Shown: positions 11,895-23,059, numbered from the stretch's first letter. The stretch is DNA of 64,000 bases from Dugong dugon (GCA_030035585.1 CM057469.1:119514650-119578649), one strand, 5' to 3'. A program made the numbers and translations. The notes: generated from the letters alone by a model not told the origin.

Positions 11895-13046
11895 AAATGG
11901 AACCCAAAGAGCCCCCACTGAGGGGTTCGAATTCCAAGCAGCCGGCAGTCTCAAGGTTAAGAGACTGTGTCCACGGGAAGCAGAGGGGCCAGCGAACAAA
12001 GACCCCGGGATCTCACCAGCATGGCAGCGCAGACCTGGAATCTGCCACCCGCCCGAACGCAGCCCCACAGGCCCGCCGGAGAGAGCAAAGACAGCGCTTG
12101 GAACCAGGCACCCGAGTAAAAGGAGGGGGAGGCAGCGAGAGGGAAGCGAGAAACCAGAAGAAGCAGAAAATGCCACACCAACAGCCAACAAATGGGACCC
12201 AGAGAGCCCCCACTCAGGGGCGCGAATTCCAAGCAGCCGGCAGTCTTGGGGTTAAGAGACCGTGGCCACGGGAAGCAGAGGGGCCCACGAACAAGGGCCC
12301 CGGCATCTCGCCAGCACGGCAGCCCAGACCTGGAGGCAGCAACATGCCCGAACGCAGTCCCACAGCCCCTCCAGGGAGACCAAAGACGGCGCTCGGAACC
12401 AGGCACCCGAGCAAAAGGAGGGGGAGGCAGCGAGAGGCAAGCGAGAAACCAGAAGAAGCAGAAAATGCCACACCAACAGCCAACAAATGGGACCCAGAGA
12501 GCCCCCACTCAGGGGCGCGAATTCCAAGCAGCTGGCAGTCTCGGGGTTAAGAGACCGTGGCCACGGGAAGTAGATGGGTGAACGAACAAAGGCCCTGGGG
12601 TCTCACCAGCAAGGCAGCCCAGACCTGGAATCCGCCACATGCCCAAAAGCAGCCCCACAGCCCCGCCGGAGAGAGCAAAGCCGGCGCTCAGAACCAGGCA
12701 CCCGAGCAAAAGTAGGGGGAGGCAGCGAGAGGCAAGCAAGAAACCAGAAGAAGCAGAAAATGCCACACCAACAGCCAACAAATGGGACCCAGAGAGCCCC
12801 CACTCAGGGGTGCAAATTCCATGCAGCTGGCAGTCTCGGGGTGAAGAGACTGTGGCCACGTGACGCAGAGGCGCCAACGAACAAAGGCCCCAGGATCTCA
12901 CCAGCGTGGCAGCCCAGACCTGGAAGCAGCCACCTGCCCAAACGCAGCACCACAACACCGCAGGAGAGAGCAAAGACGGCGCTCGGAACCAGGCACCCAG
13001 GCAAAAGGAGCGGGAGGCGGCAGAAAAAGCTTCGCCAGCAGCCAGC
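11895..13046 (-). repeat. Tandem monomers of the L1 5' UTR (4 units)
   Basis: Four GC- and CpG-rich units begin at the word aaatgg: 11895-12189, 12190-12484, 12485-12779 (each 295 bp) and 12780-13046 (267 bp); a further aaatgg at 13047 starts the unique 5' region. Each unit carries the same landmarks (agagcccccactcagggg, ggccacgggaagcagaggg, ggcacccgagcaaaag). The array contrasts sharply with the AT-rich surroundings. By analogy with mouse L1 monomers it is likely the promoter of the element, but promoter activity is inferred only. Long frames in all six frames arise because the units contain few stops. Confidence 0.9.
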
Positions 13047-13501
13047 AAATGGCTCTCAGAAAGCCGCCAGCCCGGGTGCTCAGAATTCAAGCACCAGCAC
13101 CCCCCAGCCCATGGACCCTGGCCATGGAAAGCAGGGCAGCCCCAGCCGAGGCGGAGAGGGGTGGGGGTTGGGAAAGCACGCACCGCAGTTTACTGGTCGT
13201 TCTGTCTCCCACTGGACGCTCTGGGAGGCTGCTCTCCCGTTCGCTGGTCTCCGATAGGAATCCAAGATGGTGGATCCGCGTTGCGTTAGCTGGTAAGGAA
13301 TCTCTGCCTGAGTCTCTCCTCGCTCTCCGTTCTCTTTTAGTATTCTCACTCCGTTTGGTGTTTGGCTGAGTTCTTTATCTCTTCATTTGGTGTTCTAGGT
13401 TTTCAGGATTGTTGATTCTCTGTTAGGCTTAGTTTTTCAGATCTTTGCTGTGGAGGGACGGCGTGGTGCTTCTGCCTAGAGCTCCATCTTGCCCCGCCTG
13501 C
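13047..13501 (-). promoter_or_regulatory. 5' terminal region of the L1
   Basis: Unique 5' segment of the L1. On the sense strand it begins with GGGGCAAGATGGAGCTCTAG near 13495. The nested L1 at 33.0-33.48 kb has a matching end (gatggcgctctaggcag). It lies next to the target duplication at 13502-13512. Transcription would start here and run towards lower coordinates. The central part (13180-13330) contains ctccgataggaatccaagat, also shared with the nested copy. Confidence 0.8.
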
Positions 13502-13613
13502 GCCCCTGAATTTTTGAACATATGCTTAATGGGGCATTTGGAAGAATCATGCTGTAAGATGTGAGATGTTAGAGAAGACTCACTGGAAAAGGGAATGCCA
13601 TTTGCAAAGGCCA

Positions 13614-13690
13614 GTAAACCAGTTTGAGTAAGATAGATGATAGATACATAGACAGACAGACAGACAGACAGATAGATAGATAGATAATGA
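13614..13690 (+). repeat. Compound (GATA)n/(GACA)n microsatellite
   Basis: A run of gatagatgatagatacatag is followed by five GACA units and then gatagatagatagata. It is a simple repeat likely to be length-polymorphic. Frames across it (for example LSIYLSVCLSV on the minus strand) are repeat translation, not genes. Confidence 0.95.
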
Positions 13691-13709
13691 TAATACTGCT
13701 GAGGACAGA

Positions 13710-14070
13710 TCGTCAAATTGGCTTATTGTCACGTGCCAAATAATGTTGGTTCGAGTGATGTCCAACTACATATAAATCTGTGGTCCCATAAGTTCAGAAG
13801 TCCTGATCAGAGAACGGGACATAGTGAATGTCACTGGGCGTAGCAAACACAACAGTTTCCCACGTGCAACACATATATCTTACGTATTTTATATAAAAAG
13901 TGATTGCACTGCCAGGGCTATAATAGGCTTTATAGTGGTTCATTTGTAACTATGGGTTATAGGTAAGTCGGGACTGCCTGTATGTAATATGGTGTTCCCA
14001 CAACTTCTAAATCACATAACATCCTATGTCACAGAATATATCTTAAAAGTTGAGTAACACATGACTGTAC
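13710..14070. mobile_element. Probable pogo/Tigger-type non-autonomous DNA element
   Basis: The right end reads aagttgagtaacacatgact followed by gta, resembling the inverted terminal repeat of a mammalian Tigger-type element (consensus of the form CAGTCATGTGTCACTTAAC). The interior includes cacataacatcctatgtcac. The left end is not clear. Assigned by recognition, with moderate uncertainty. Confidence 0.45.
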
Positions 14071-14099
14071 TTGAAGACATGACAATCTAAGTAAAAAGT

Positions 14100-14600
14100 A
14101 GCAGAGAAGATGCTACTTGCTTGGAAGTTAGACAAATTTTGATAACTCTATGCCACCTACCATTTAGGCAAACTGTTTCATCTCCACAAGTTTCAATCTC
14201 CTTCTATCAAAAATAAGGATAAGCTGTGGCGAGCATTCATGTTAAGCTTTGTGTCCCTAATAGATCTCAAGTAAACATTAGAATCCTTTCCACTTTCCCT
14301 TAATGCAGACAGGTTTTTATTATCTGACACAGTAATCACACACAGCCTGGCAAAAGATTCCTATTGTGTTTGTTCCTAGAAATGAAATACATAGGATTCT
14401 GAGATGAATTCAACATGGGGAATATTTTTTCATCTTTGTACCTAATATAATAAATTCCAAATATATTTCTATGAATCTTTTATATTTTCTGTGTTTGTTT
14501 TGGGAGATCAGTTGGTAAGGAGCCATAATGGAACCTAGACCAAAATGAAAAATAAGTCATACCGTTCATATCTGTATTTAAAATTTTGATATTCTGTTCA
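14100..14600. other. Unassigned, possible MIR trace
   Basis: 14150-14290 has a weak MIR-like order (gcaaactgtttcatctccac, then caatctccttctatcaaaaa). Nothing else is recognised and no gene is seen. Confidence 0.35.
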
Positions 14601-14607
14601 TGATTTT

Positions 14608-14735
14608 TATTATGGTTAATTGTATGTGTCAACATGGCTAGGCTATGGTGCTCTGTTGTTTGCTAAAATACTAGTCTAGATATTGATAAGAAGTATTTCA
14701 TGTGGTTAGTATTTAAATCAGTTGACTTTAAGCAA
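14608..14735 (+). mobile_element. Ancient interspersed repeat fragment (MaLR/LTR-like)
   Basis: The stretch gttaattgtatgtgtcaaca, then ggctaggctatggtgctc, then atttaaatcagttgacttta matches the start of a common mammalian 'TTAATTGTATGTGTCAACATGG' repeat. It is cut on the right by the SINE at 14736. Confidence 0.5.
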
Positions 14736-14830
14736 AGCAAGGTGGTACAGTGTTTAAGAGCTCGGCTGCTAACCAAAAGGTCGGCAGTTCAAATCCACCA
14801 GCCACTCCTTGGAAACCCTATAGGGTATAC
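14736..14830 (+). mobile_element. SINE head fragment
   Basis: The tRNA-like head is well preserved (tggtacagtgtttaagagct, then aaaaggtcggcagttcaaat) and continues to ccttggaaaccctatagg. The 3' half is missing, replaced by unrelated sequence from about 14830. Confidence 0.8.
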
Positions 14831-14916
14831 CATCCTTCCACTCATATATCCCTCATGAATTATGATAAAGTTTCTCATGGGAAGAAACCCAGGATCGGGA
14901 CTGCTCTCTCATGCTG

Positions 14917-16035
14917 CCGTTGTTGTTACATGCCATCGAGTTGGTTCCAATTCATAGCAACTCTATGTACAACAGAATGAAACACTGCCTGATCCTACGC
15001 CACCCTCATAATTGTTGTTATGCTTGAGCACATTGTTGCAGTCACTGTGTCAGTCTAGCTCATTGACAGTCTTTTCCTTTTTTGCTGACCCTCTACTTCA
15101 CCAAGTATGATATCCTTTTCTAGGGACTGGTCCCTCCTGATAACATGTCCAAAGTATGTGAGACAAAATCTTGCCATCTGCCATGGATTGAATTGTGTTC
15201 CCCCAAACTATGTGGTTAGGCCATGATTCCTAGTACTGTGTGGTTGTCCTCCATTTTATTGATACAATTTTCCTATATGTTGTAAATTCTAATCCCTGCC
15301 TGTGGTTAATGTGGCAAGACTAGATTATGTTAAAGAGGATTCGGGTGGGATGTAACACCCTTGCTCAGGTCATATCCCTGATCCAATGTAAAGGGAGTTT
15401 ACCTGGGGTGTGGCCTGCACCACCTTTTATCTTACAAGAGATAAAAGGAAAGGGAAGTGAGCAGAGAGGGAGGACTTCCTACCACCAAGAATGAAGCACC
15501 AGGAGCACAGTGTATCCTTTGGACCTGGGGTTCCTGCGTGGAGAAGCTCCTAATCCAGGGGAAGATTGATGACAAGGACTTTCCTCCAGAGCCAACAGAG
15601 AAAGCCTTCTCTCAGAGCTGACACCTCAAATTTGGATTTCTAGCCTAATAGACTATGGGAGAATAAATTTTGTTTGTTGAAGCCATCCACTTGTGGTATT
15701 TCTGTTATAGCAATATTAGATAATTAAGACACCATCCTTGCTTCTAATGAGCATTCTGGTTGTACTTCTTCCAAAACAGATTTGTTTGTTCTTCTGGCAG
15801 TCCATGGTATATTCAATATTCTTCACCAACACCATAATTCAAAGGCATCAATTCTTCAGTCTTCCTTACTCATTGTCCAGCTTTCACATGCATATGAGGC
15901 GATTGAAAACACCCTGGCTTGGGTCAGGGGTACCTTAGTCCTTAAAGTAACATCTTTGCTTTTGAACACTTTAAAGAGGTCTTTTGCAGCAGATTTGCCC
16001 AGTGCACATGCATTTTTTATTTCTTGACTAACTGG
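14917..16035 (-). mobile_element. RTE LINE 3' fragment interrupted by a solo LTR
   Basis: The antisense 3' end of an RTE (BovB-like) element starts at gttgttgttacatgccatcg. On either side of the LTR the RTE reads continuously: ..ctccctgataacatgtcc..ttgccatc at the left, then ccatccttgcttctaatgag and ..ggtcttttgcagcagatttg at the right. It encodes only the C-terminal tail of ORF2 (the conserved GHVI..LGKDIMLGK region in degenerate form). It is 5'-truncated near 16035. Confidence 0.88.
15179..15731 (+). mobile_element. Solo MaLR-like LTR (553 bp) inside the RTE
   Basis: The LTR starts TGCCATGGATTGAATTGTG and ends GATAATTAAGACA, with the family's ending 'tggtatttctgttatagcaa' just before. A polyadenylation signal (agaataaattttgtttgttg) lies near 15660. 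It is flanked by a perfect 5-bp TSD, ccatc, at 15174-15178 and 15732-15736, and removing it restores the RTE reading. A solo LTR forms by LTR-LTR recombination, so the internal region is gone. Confidence 0.85.
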
Positions 16036-17892
16036 GTGGTATTAAATAAAAATCCAGAAGATGCTCAGACAAGCAAGCCTGTACTGCAGAATTAGTGTTC
16101 CCATGGGAAGTTTCACGGAAGATGCAGTGGTACACAGTAGGGTTTAATTAGTGGGATTCTTGAAAATGAATCAGGAATGGTTTTTCCAGCACTTCAACCT
16201 ATCCCATTGGAGTGCAAGTGCCTTGGTCTGTGATAAACCCCCTTGGAGTCTCTTCCTTTTCCAGATTCACAGGTTGATACTCCTAATTGCTCAGAGATTC
16301 TGATGATGGGGATTTGCTTGTTAAGGTGTACAGTGGGACCAAGAATTTTCCAGGAGCAGCCACCCGATACCAAGCTGTAAAAAGGTCTTGAATGATGGCA
16401 ACTGAAAAGACCTAATGATCCAGGCTAAACAGAAAATAACATTTAACATAGTACAGAACCATTCCCAAGAAATTTTGACTTATAGGAGTTCATTTTGCAT
16501 GGCACATTGCCCCTCTCAGAAGATGACTAAAAAAAAAAAAATAGAAAGAAATGAAGAGGCAAACTGAGGACATTCTATGTTTCCCATGCAGCTCAGAGTA
16601 AGATTTGAGAATACCGATGATCACATTGGAATTTCCATAATGATGAGAGAATATATGTCCATATGGCTTGGGAATGCCCCTTATCCAATAACTCTTAGAA
16701 GAAAATTATAAGTGCACTAAGGGGCATTGTTAACAATGATATTCTCTTAACCTTACAGCAATGTATTTCAGTTTATGGAACTTACATGGACATTTACAGA
16801 CCTTTGGGGAAAGTGTAAATGTGGGTTTAATCGCCATGTTAGATACATGAATGGCCAGGTGGGCAAAACTGTTTTTGAAAACACACTCCTTCTCTCAGTT
16901 CCAACAGGTGCTGGAAAACGGATCTGTCTGGAATAGTCATGCTCCTGAATAAATATATCTATCTAGTGAAGAAAATGAAAGATGCTGCTGTAAGATTTCA
17001 TTACCATTATGAGTATATTACGAAAACTAAATTGTTGGTTGCTAGCATAAAATCAATTGTGCTTTATTAGAGAAAGTTGAATCTGCAAAACAATGGTGAA
17101 ACCATTCACAGGACTGTAAGCACCTATTGGCTAGAACAACTCAAGCTAACACATTTTTATTAGAGGCAGATATGATTCAATCGTTTGCTGGTAAGTAACA
17201 TTCCTTTCCCTCCCTCTGTGTATGCAGTTGCTGCCTTAACAACACAGGTGCCCAGATAACTCATCCTACACATTGTTTTGCCTTTTCCCCTGCTTTAATT
17301 CGCATTCCCATTATGTAGGGTTTTTTGTTTGTTTGTTTGTTTAAACTTAAAATATAAGAGAATTTTATTTTTTGAAAATGCTTTGGGTACGTTAATCAAG
17401 CAAAGACTCAGGGAAAAGAAGTTTTTGTCACATTTTCTTCTCCATTGCCATGCATTTGCTCATGTTTATGCAGTCAAGTGACCTCTCTACCACGGGCTGT
17501 TCTTCAGTTCTGAGTTTCACTGGCTCCTCAGTGAAGTTTCCTTAGCTCTACTTTGTAACCATTTGTATATGACTTTTCATGTGGCTGCCTTGTCCTGTGG
17601 TTATTGTTTTTTTGTATAATGATGTTGCATAGTTAAAGCTTTGATAGAAATAAGTACAATGAGCAATGAGAGCACATAGGAAGGAAGCCTGGCCCAGTAG
17701 ACTCAAAGCGTGCTCTGCACTTGGAGGGTAAGGAAGAGTTATCTTAGGAAGAAGCAAACTGTTACGATACATGAACACTGTCTATTTGTATATGTAAATT
17801 AGATCATGTTTTCATAATTTTCCTTACTAGCCAGTAGAAAAAGAAATTGTTTCTAAAGTGTAAGCACATACATCTAAGCTTTGTAGAAAAGC
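16036..17892. other. Unassigned stretch, no gene seen
   Basis: About 1.9 kb with no gene or repeat that I recognise, apart from a (TTTG)n run at 17326-17343 and an A-run at 16528-16542. The frame at 17548-17778 (minus) has no recognisable domain. Confidence 0.5.
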
Positions 17893-17904
17893 TTATTGCA
17901 GGAA

Positions 17905-18073
17905 AGAAAACTGTGGTGGCATAGTGACTAAGTGCTACATCTGCTAACCAAAATGTTGGCAGTTCGAATCCACCAGGTGCTTCTTGGAAATTCTGTGGGG
18001 TAGTTCTACTCTGTCTTGTAGGGTCTCTATGAGTCAGAATTGACTCAATGGCAAAAGTTTTGGTTTTTGTTTT
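17905..18073 (+). mobile_element. Afrotherian SINE (short form)
   Basis: Head ctgtggtggcatagtgacta, B-box-like gttggcagttcgaatccacc and tail tctatgagtcagaattgact are all present, with a T/G-rich end. A TSD of about 12 bp based on ttattgcag(g)aaa is seen at 17893-17904 and 18074-18085. Confidence 0.9.
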
Positions 18074-18089
18074 TTATTGCAGAAAAAAG

Positions 18090-19217
18090 ATTGTTGGGCC
18101 TGAATTTTACCTATACTTGCTACTTACACTGATAAAATTAACTGGTTAATTATTTGCCTGGTCATACACTTTATAGGACCTATTGTTAGCAAATATATAA
18201 GATGGAAAAATATTGTTTTTTAGCATAACTCTATTTTCTTGTCAGTGGTCACAACTTCCATTCAAAAGTGCAGTAGTATTTTCCAGGTTTTCAGTAAGGT
18301 GACATTCTCTGAATTTTATCTTTAGCAGAAACTCATGCTCACAGTTCCCCTTGCTTCTCATGCTTGCCCAGTGCTTGTCCAATGACTGTGCCATCTCCAG
18401 AGAATAGTTAATCTTCACCATGGTGGTAGGATATTGTTTGTTTATAAAGTGTAGTGCATTCTATCGCTGACATGGCACTTTTATATTGAATATATGTCTA
18501 ATGGTAGAACTGCCAGGTGTTATGGAGGACTTGTGGACAAAGAACATATTGGTGCACATCAAATCACATAGAGTGAGTGGCCTTCTGTGGCTTTGAGAAC
18601 TTCTCTGTGGCTAACCTAGTATTGCAAGGGAAGAAATATCAATTAAGGCCAACTTTTCCTAGGAGAACGGAAATGTGCATGTTTCTGTCTTTTTCTCCCC
18701 AAAAAGCTTTGCTTCTCTCCTATGAACTATGTTAGATACTTCTCTCCTCTGGAAACTGTAGTGTCACTCAGGGGATTATGAGCTGGGATGGGCTGCAAAT
18801 TCATTTTATTAAAGAGAGGGAAGCAGTGAGAACTTTTAAATGCTTCCCCTTTTCTCTTTAGTAAATCTAACTGCAAGCTGTCATGCAGACATGGTAATAT
18901 CGATCTAGATCTTGCATCTTTGCAATTCAGGACCCTTGTGATTTATAAATCTTACCCGAATCTATTCTAATGATACGTCTAGAGAAACCCAAATATTTTC
19001 CATAAATCAGTATATAAGATAGAAACTTGTTGAAAATACTTTTACAGTTAGAAAAGAGGCTGAAGAGACATGCTACTGATGAAGTCCCTTTTGAGTGCCT
19101 GAGATATAACTCCTCATTTAATGTTTCAAGCTGTCTCCTCAGCACTAGTTTTTGATACAGGAAAAAAAGAATAACATACATGGTTCTTATTGGGATCCTC
19201 TTCTTCACTCTTTTTAG
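18090..19217. other. Unassigned stretch, no gene seen
   Basis: No gene or recognised repeat. The minus-strand frame that crosses 18927-19208 is short, and its conceptual product has no motif I know. Confidence 0.5.
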
Positions 19218-19222
19218 ATGTC

Positions 19223-19683
19223 TGTCTGAGTTTCTAGTGCTTCTATAACAGAAATATCAAAAGTGGGTGGCTTTAACAAACAGAAATTTATTTTCTTACA
19301 TTTTAGGAGGCTAGAAGTCTGCATTCAAGGTGTAGGATCTAGGGGAAGGCTTTCTCTTCCTGCTGGCTTGGAGGAAAGTCCTTGACTCTTTGAGCTTCTG
19401 CTCCTGGGTGATCTTCATGTGGCTTAGCATCTCTCTTCCCCCATCTCTGCTTCTCAGACTTGCTTGTTTAATCTCTTTCATTATCTTGAAAGAGATTAAC
19501 TCAAGATACACCCTAATCCTGCCCCATTAACATAACAAACATAACCTAATCCTCATTGGCATAACCTAATCCTGCTTCTTTAATATAATATACACAACTC
19601 ATTCACAAATGGGATTATAACCACAAGCATAGTTTAGGATTTACAATACATTTTTTTTGAGAGACACAATTCAATCGGTAACA
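19223..19683 (-). mobile_element. MaLR-like LTR (461 bp), probably solo
   Basis: On the minus strand the LTR starts TGTTACCGATTGAATTGTGT at 19683 and ends in CTCAGACA at 19223, with tgatatttctgttatagaag just before, matching the other MaLR-like LTRs here. The flanks atgtc (19218-19222) and gtgtc (19684-19688) form a 5-bp TSD with one mismatch. No internal region is present. Confidence 0.75.
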
Positions 19684-19689
19684 GTGTCT

Positions 19690-20090
19690 TTATGCTTTTT
19701 TTCCCTTCTGCTTCTTGCAAAATGTGAATCTTGGATCAACGGAAATGTAAAATAACTCAAAGCTATTCTTTCTTCCCTTCCCTTACCCATAGGAATGTGT
19801 ACAACAAATATGATTTCACTGTTTGGGTCACAAAAACATAATGATGTTCCAACTTTAGTTTTATGGCTACTGTACTCTCTCCCTTAAAGCTGCCAAACAT
19901 CAAGTAGGTGCTACTGGTAAGAGGAAGGGTTACGCAAAGTGGTGAAACAGCTAACGTTAGGAGATATCATGCATGGCACAACATCATATCACATTGCTGA
20001 AATGTTAGCACCTTTCCAATGTTCTTTCAACTCTTTTGGCTGATACAGTACAAAGACTTAGTTTGTGGCTAGTATCCCTTTAATATCTCT
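19690..20090. other. Unassigned stretch
   Basis: About 400 bp with no gene or repeat that I recognise. Confidence 0.5.
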
Positions 20091-20092
20091 CT

Positions 20093-20287
20093 TTGTTGTT
20101 GTTGTTAGTTGCCATCACACCAACTGATGGAGACCCCATGTATGCCGAGTAGAACTGCTCAGTTGGGTTTTCAAGACTGACCTGTCTGAAGCAGATTTCC
20201 AGGTCTGTCTTCAGAGATACCTCTGGGTGGATTTGGACTGCCGTTTTTGCTAGTAGTGAAGTGCTTAATAATTTGTGCCACCCAGGG
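20093..20287 (-). mobile_element. SINE, diverged subtype
   Basis: Antisense SINE: gttgttgttgttagttgcca at the tail end, then the body block gagtagaactgctcagttgg, cctctgggtggatttggact and the tRNA-like head in reverse, tttgtgccacccaggga. The 'cctctgggtgg' block is typical of a subtype different from the plus-strand copy at 21.25 kb. It is substantially diverged. Confidence 0.8.
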
Positions 20288-20348
20288 AGGGATTCAATAA
20301 CTCTCCACCGTTTGCTAATCTCTGTGTTACAGTTTCCTTATCACTAAA

Positions 20349-20497
20349 GTTTGTGAAGTGGTTAAGAGCTACTACAGCTGCTAACCAAAAGGTCAGTAGT
20401 TTGAATCCACCAGCGGCTCGTTGGAAACCCTATAGGGCAGTTCTACTCTGTCCTGTAGGGTCTCTATGGTCAGAATTGACTCAGTGGCATTTTGCAG
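20349..20497 (+). mobile_element. Afrotherian SINE (5' slightly truncated)
   Basis: Begins at gtttgtgaagtggttaagag, carries aaaaggtcagtagtttgaat and ends at the tail ggtcagaattgactcagtgg. It lies between two antisense copies. Confidence 0.85.
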
Positions 20498-20781
20498 TCC
20501 CAGTCCAGTCCAAAGAAGGGATAATAAAAGTTTCTACTTCTTGCTGTTGTTGTTAGAAACAAATGCAGCATTACAGGCACTTAAAATACATAGACGAATC
20601 ACTAGAAAAGAGCGTTATGGTTGGTAAAAGAGAGGGCCAGTGAAACAATGGGCTGGAACATACCAAAGATCATGGGGATGATGCAGGACCAGAAACTTTG
20701 CAGCATGAATTGAAGACAATTTGATGGTAGCTAACAACAAAAACACTGTCAAGCACAGTGCCTCAGAGATGCTCAAACTGT

Positions 20782-20986
20782 ATTGTTGTAGTTGTTAGGT
20801 GCAGTTGAATTCATTCTGACTCATGGCTAACCTGTGTGCAGAGTAGTACTGCTCCACAGGGTTTTCATGGCTGTGACAGTTTGAAAGGAAATTGCCTATC
20901 TTCCGAGGTGACTCTGGGTGGGTTCAAACTGACGAACATTAGGTTAGCAGTCAAGTGCTTAATTGTTTGCATTACCCAGGGACTCC
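20782..20986 (-). mobile_element. SINE, diverged subtype
   Basis: Antisense copy: tattgttgtagttgttaggt at the tail, gactctgggtgggttcaaac in the body, and ttgcattacccagggactcc as the reversed head. Same subtype as 20.1-20.3 kb. Confidence 0.85.
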
Positions 20987-21248
20987 AAATATTAGTAACT
21001 CATATTAGCTACTATTAATATCATTATTTTTTAGCAATTCTTAATATCATTTTTTTTCCATTAAAAGGGGAGAGAAAGCAGATGTCAGACTCAGAATTTC
21101 AGGCATCAGTATCTCACTAAAATTTGATAAATTGCTTTGTTTTCAGTTTACTTTATGATTTTCCTCTATTAAAATGGTGTGCTACAGTGTTTTCTTTATG
21201 AGTAAATCTATTCAAATAAAAGAATGAGTAAAGAAGATATTAATTAAA

Positions 21249-21420
21249 TGGAAACCTTGGTGGTGTAGTGGTTAACAGCTATGTCTGCTAACCAAAAGGT
21301 CAGCAGTTTGAATCCACCAGGTGCTCCTTGGAAACTCTATGGGGCAGTTCTACTCTGTCATACAGGGTCGCCATGAGTCAGAATTGACTCAGCAGTAATG
21401 GGTTTGGTTTTGGGAGGTTT
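21249..21420 (+). mobile_element. Afrotherian SINE, well preserved
   Basis: Full head (ccttggtggtgtagtggtta), B box (ggtcagcagtttgaatccac), tail (atgagtcagaattgactcag) and GT-rich end. A perfect 10-bp TSD, tattaattaa, is at 21238-21247 and 21421-21430. Confidence 0.95.
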
Positions 21421-21430
21421 TATTAATTAA

Positions 21431-23047
21431 CTAATATTTCAGTTAATTCACCTATATAGCAACTTTTCTGAAAGGATTAGGTTTCGTATTATTTAATAAA
21501 TTTGGTAGTGTGCATGCTACCAAATACCCTTATTGCCACATATTTTACCTCCCCGCAGAGCACAGCACCCCTGCTCTATTATCCATGCTTTTCCTCTGCC
21601 TGAAAATCTCCCGCATGCCACCTCAGAGTTCATCTTCTCCAGAAGCCATTCCAAATTGCCCTGAGCTGTAATTATCCCCATTCTTTGAAATTAATCTTAT
21701 TTTTTAACTGGGCTTAGTGGTCAAATAGCACTGGGGCCAGTCCTGACTCTCCCTTTGTTAGCTGTATGACGATGGGAGAGTTAGTATGAAGAAAATAAAA
21801 ATAATATCTATTTGGATGTCACTGCAAGGACAGAATAATATAAAATATATGAACCATTTAGAATAGCTTCCCTAACTCAATCAAAGTTCAGTAGTATAAT
21901 TGCTATTCTTGCGTTTTAGAATAGCATCTGTTTTTATTATTCCTTCCTTTCTTTCCCCTTTCCTGCTTTCTATCTTACTTCTTTTCTTCCTTCCTTCTTT
22001 TGCTGCTTCTCCCTCCTTTCCTTCCTTTGTCTTTATTTTGCAACTATTGTTTGAGTATCTTCCAAGGCCAGGAATTTTTCTGACTAATGTGCTTGTAAAA
22101 AAGACAAGACAGGTTTCTGTTCTCCAAACTATCTCATCAAACCATATTTGTTTATGTATTTATTTAGTTTACTGAAGTTTAATTTATGTCTTCTTTGAAA
22201 ATTTTGAGCTTGCTTACAATAAAGTACTTTCGAAAACAAAATCACTTAAATTGAAATGTTAGGTTCAAATATTATATGGAGGGAATGGGATGTAAATATG
22301 TCAAATGCTTCAGCTAATAGAGTTACTGTAATTGAACATAAATTCAGCTGTGCTCTCTTGGCAGCCTGGGCTTAAGGGGAATTGTGGCAGGTTATAAGAA
22401 GTCTACAGAGCATTTTCAAAGTTAAGCTAGACCTGACTCCAGACTCTGGAGGCTAGAAATTTCTTTCAACAATTGGATAAGGGATAGTTGATTTATAAGT
22501 CTGCTTCCCTAAATATTTTCTGTTGGGAAATATCTGTCATATAAGCATGATAGAATTTCATTAAATGTAACTAAGTTAAGCTCCAGGTTTTGTAAAACAT
22601 TTGTCCAGTTTGCCAGTGTTTTTGTGTTTTCTTATGAAACATTCAACTATAAATTGAATTTTGATATATCTCCCACCAACTGACCAAACTGAATGCATAA
22701 TGCAGCATTTAGAGCTGAAAAATTATTGTTGGATAACTGATAACTGGTGTATCAACAAAATAATTCTATCCATTTGGTAAGTATTTTACAGTTTGCAAAA
22801 TGCTTTGGAATATATTATCACTTTTGCAACTCAACTGAAATATATTACAAAGAGCTCTAGACTTGAAATCAGACAATTTTTATTCAACTCTTCCCATCAC
22901 AGCCTTGTAACTACTCACCATATTTCCAAAAACTCTCTTCTCCTGACTCATACCCTAGTGATGATTCTGAGATAGGCATCTCCAAGTTAGCACAAACTTC
23001 TGGTTTTTAATTTCTTGATAACATTTTTTTTTTTCCACCTAGAAAGG
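21431..23047. other. Mostly unassigned; MIR trace and pyrimidine tract
   Basis: At 21735-21800 the order cctgactctccctttgttag, ctgtatgacgatgggagag suggests a degraded MIR core. 21940-22040 is a strongly C/T-rich tract, which explains the open frame at 21900-22175. 22780-22990 may hold another weak MIR/L2 trace. No gene is seen. Confidence 0.45.
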
Positions 23048-23059
23048 AAAGCTATAATA

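Larger units (their letters stand above)
4371..13501 (-). mobile_element. Full-length L1 LINE (9.1 kb), young but inactive
   Basis: A complete L1 in reverse orientation. Its 5' end is at 13501 and its 3' (AAAT)n tail at 4371-4400. The insertion is bounded by an 11-bp direct repeat, gcccctgaatt, at 4360-4370 and 13502-13512, as expected of target-primed reverse transcription. In sense order it has about 440 bp of unique 5' sequence, a four-unit monomer array (13046-11895), a purine-rich linker, ORF1 (11185-10135), a spacer of about 340 bp, ORF2 (9795-5873) and a 1.5-kb 3' UTR. At 9.1 kb it is much longer than the roughly 6-kb human L1, because both UTRs are long. CpGs are well preserved in the 5' UTR and lesions are few, suggesting recent insertion. 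Both ORFs are interrupted. Confidence 0.95.

Noticed and set aside
11786..13257. Long proline/arginine-rich proteins in several frames of both strands
   Set aside because: They follow the tandem GC-rich L1 monomers and are open in all frames; the repeat length rotates the frame, so no common product exists.
13429..13765. Frames with LSIYLSVCLSV-type repeats
   Set aside because: Translation of the GATA/GACA microsatellite.
21900..22175. Leu/Phe/Ser-rich 91-codon frame
   Set aside because: Produced by a pyrimidine-rich tract; no homology or signals.
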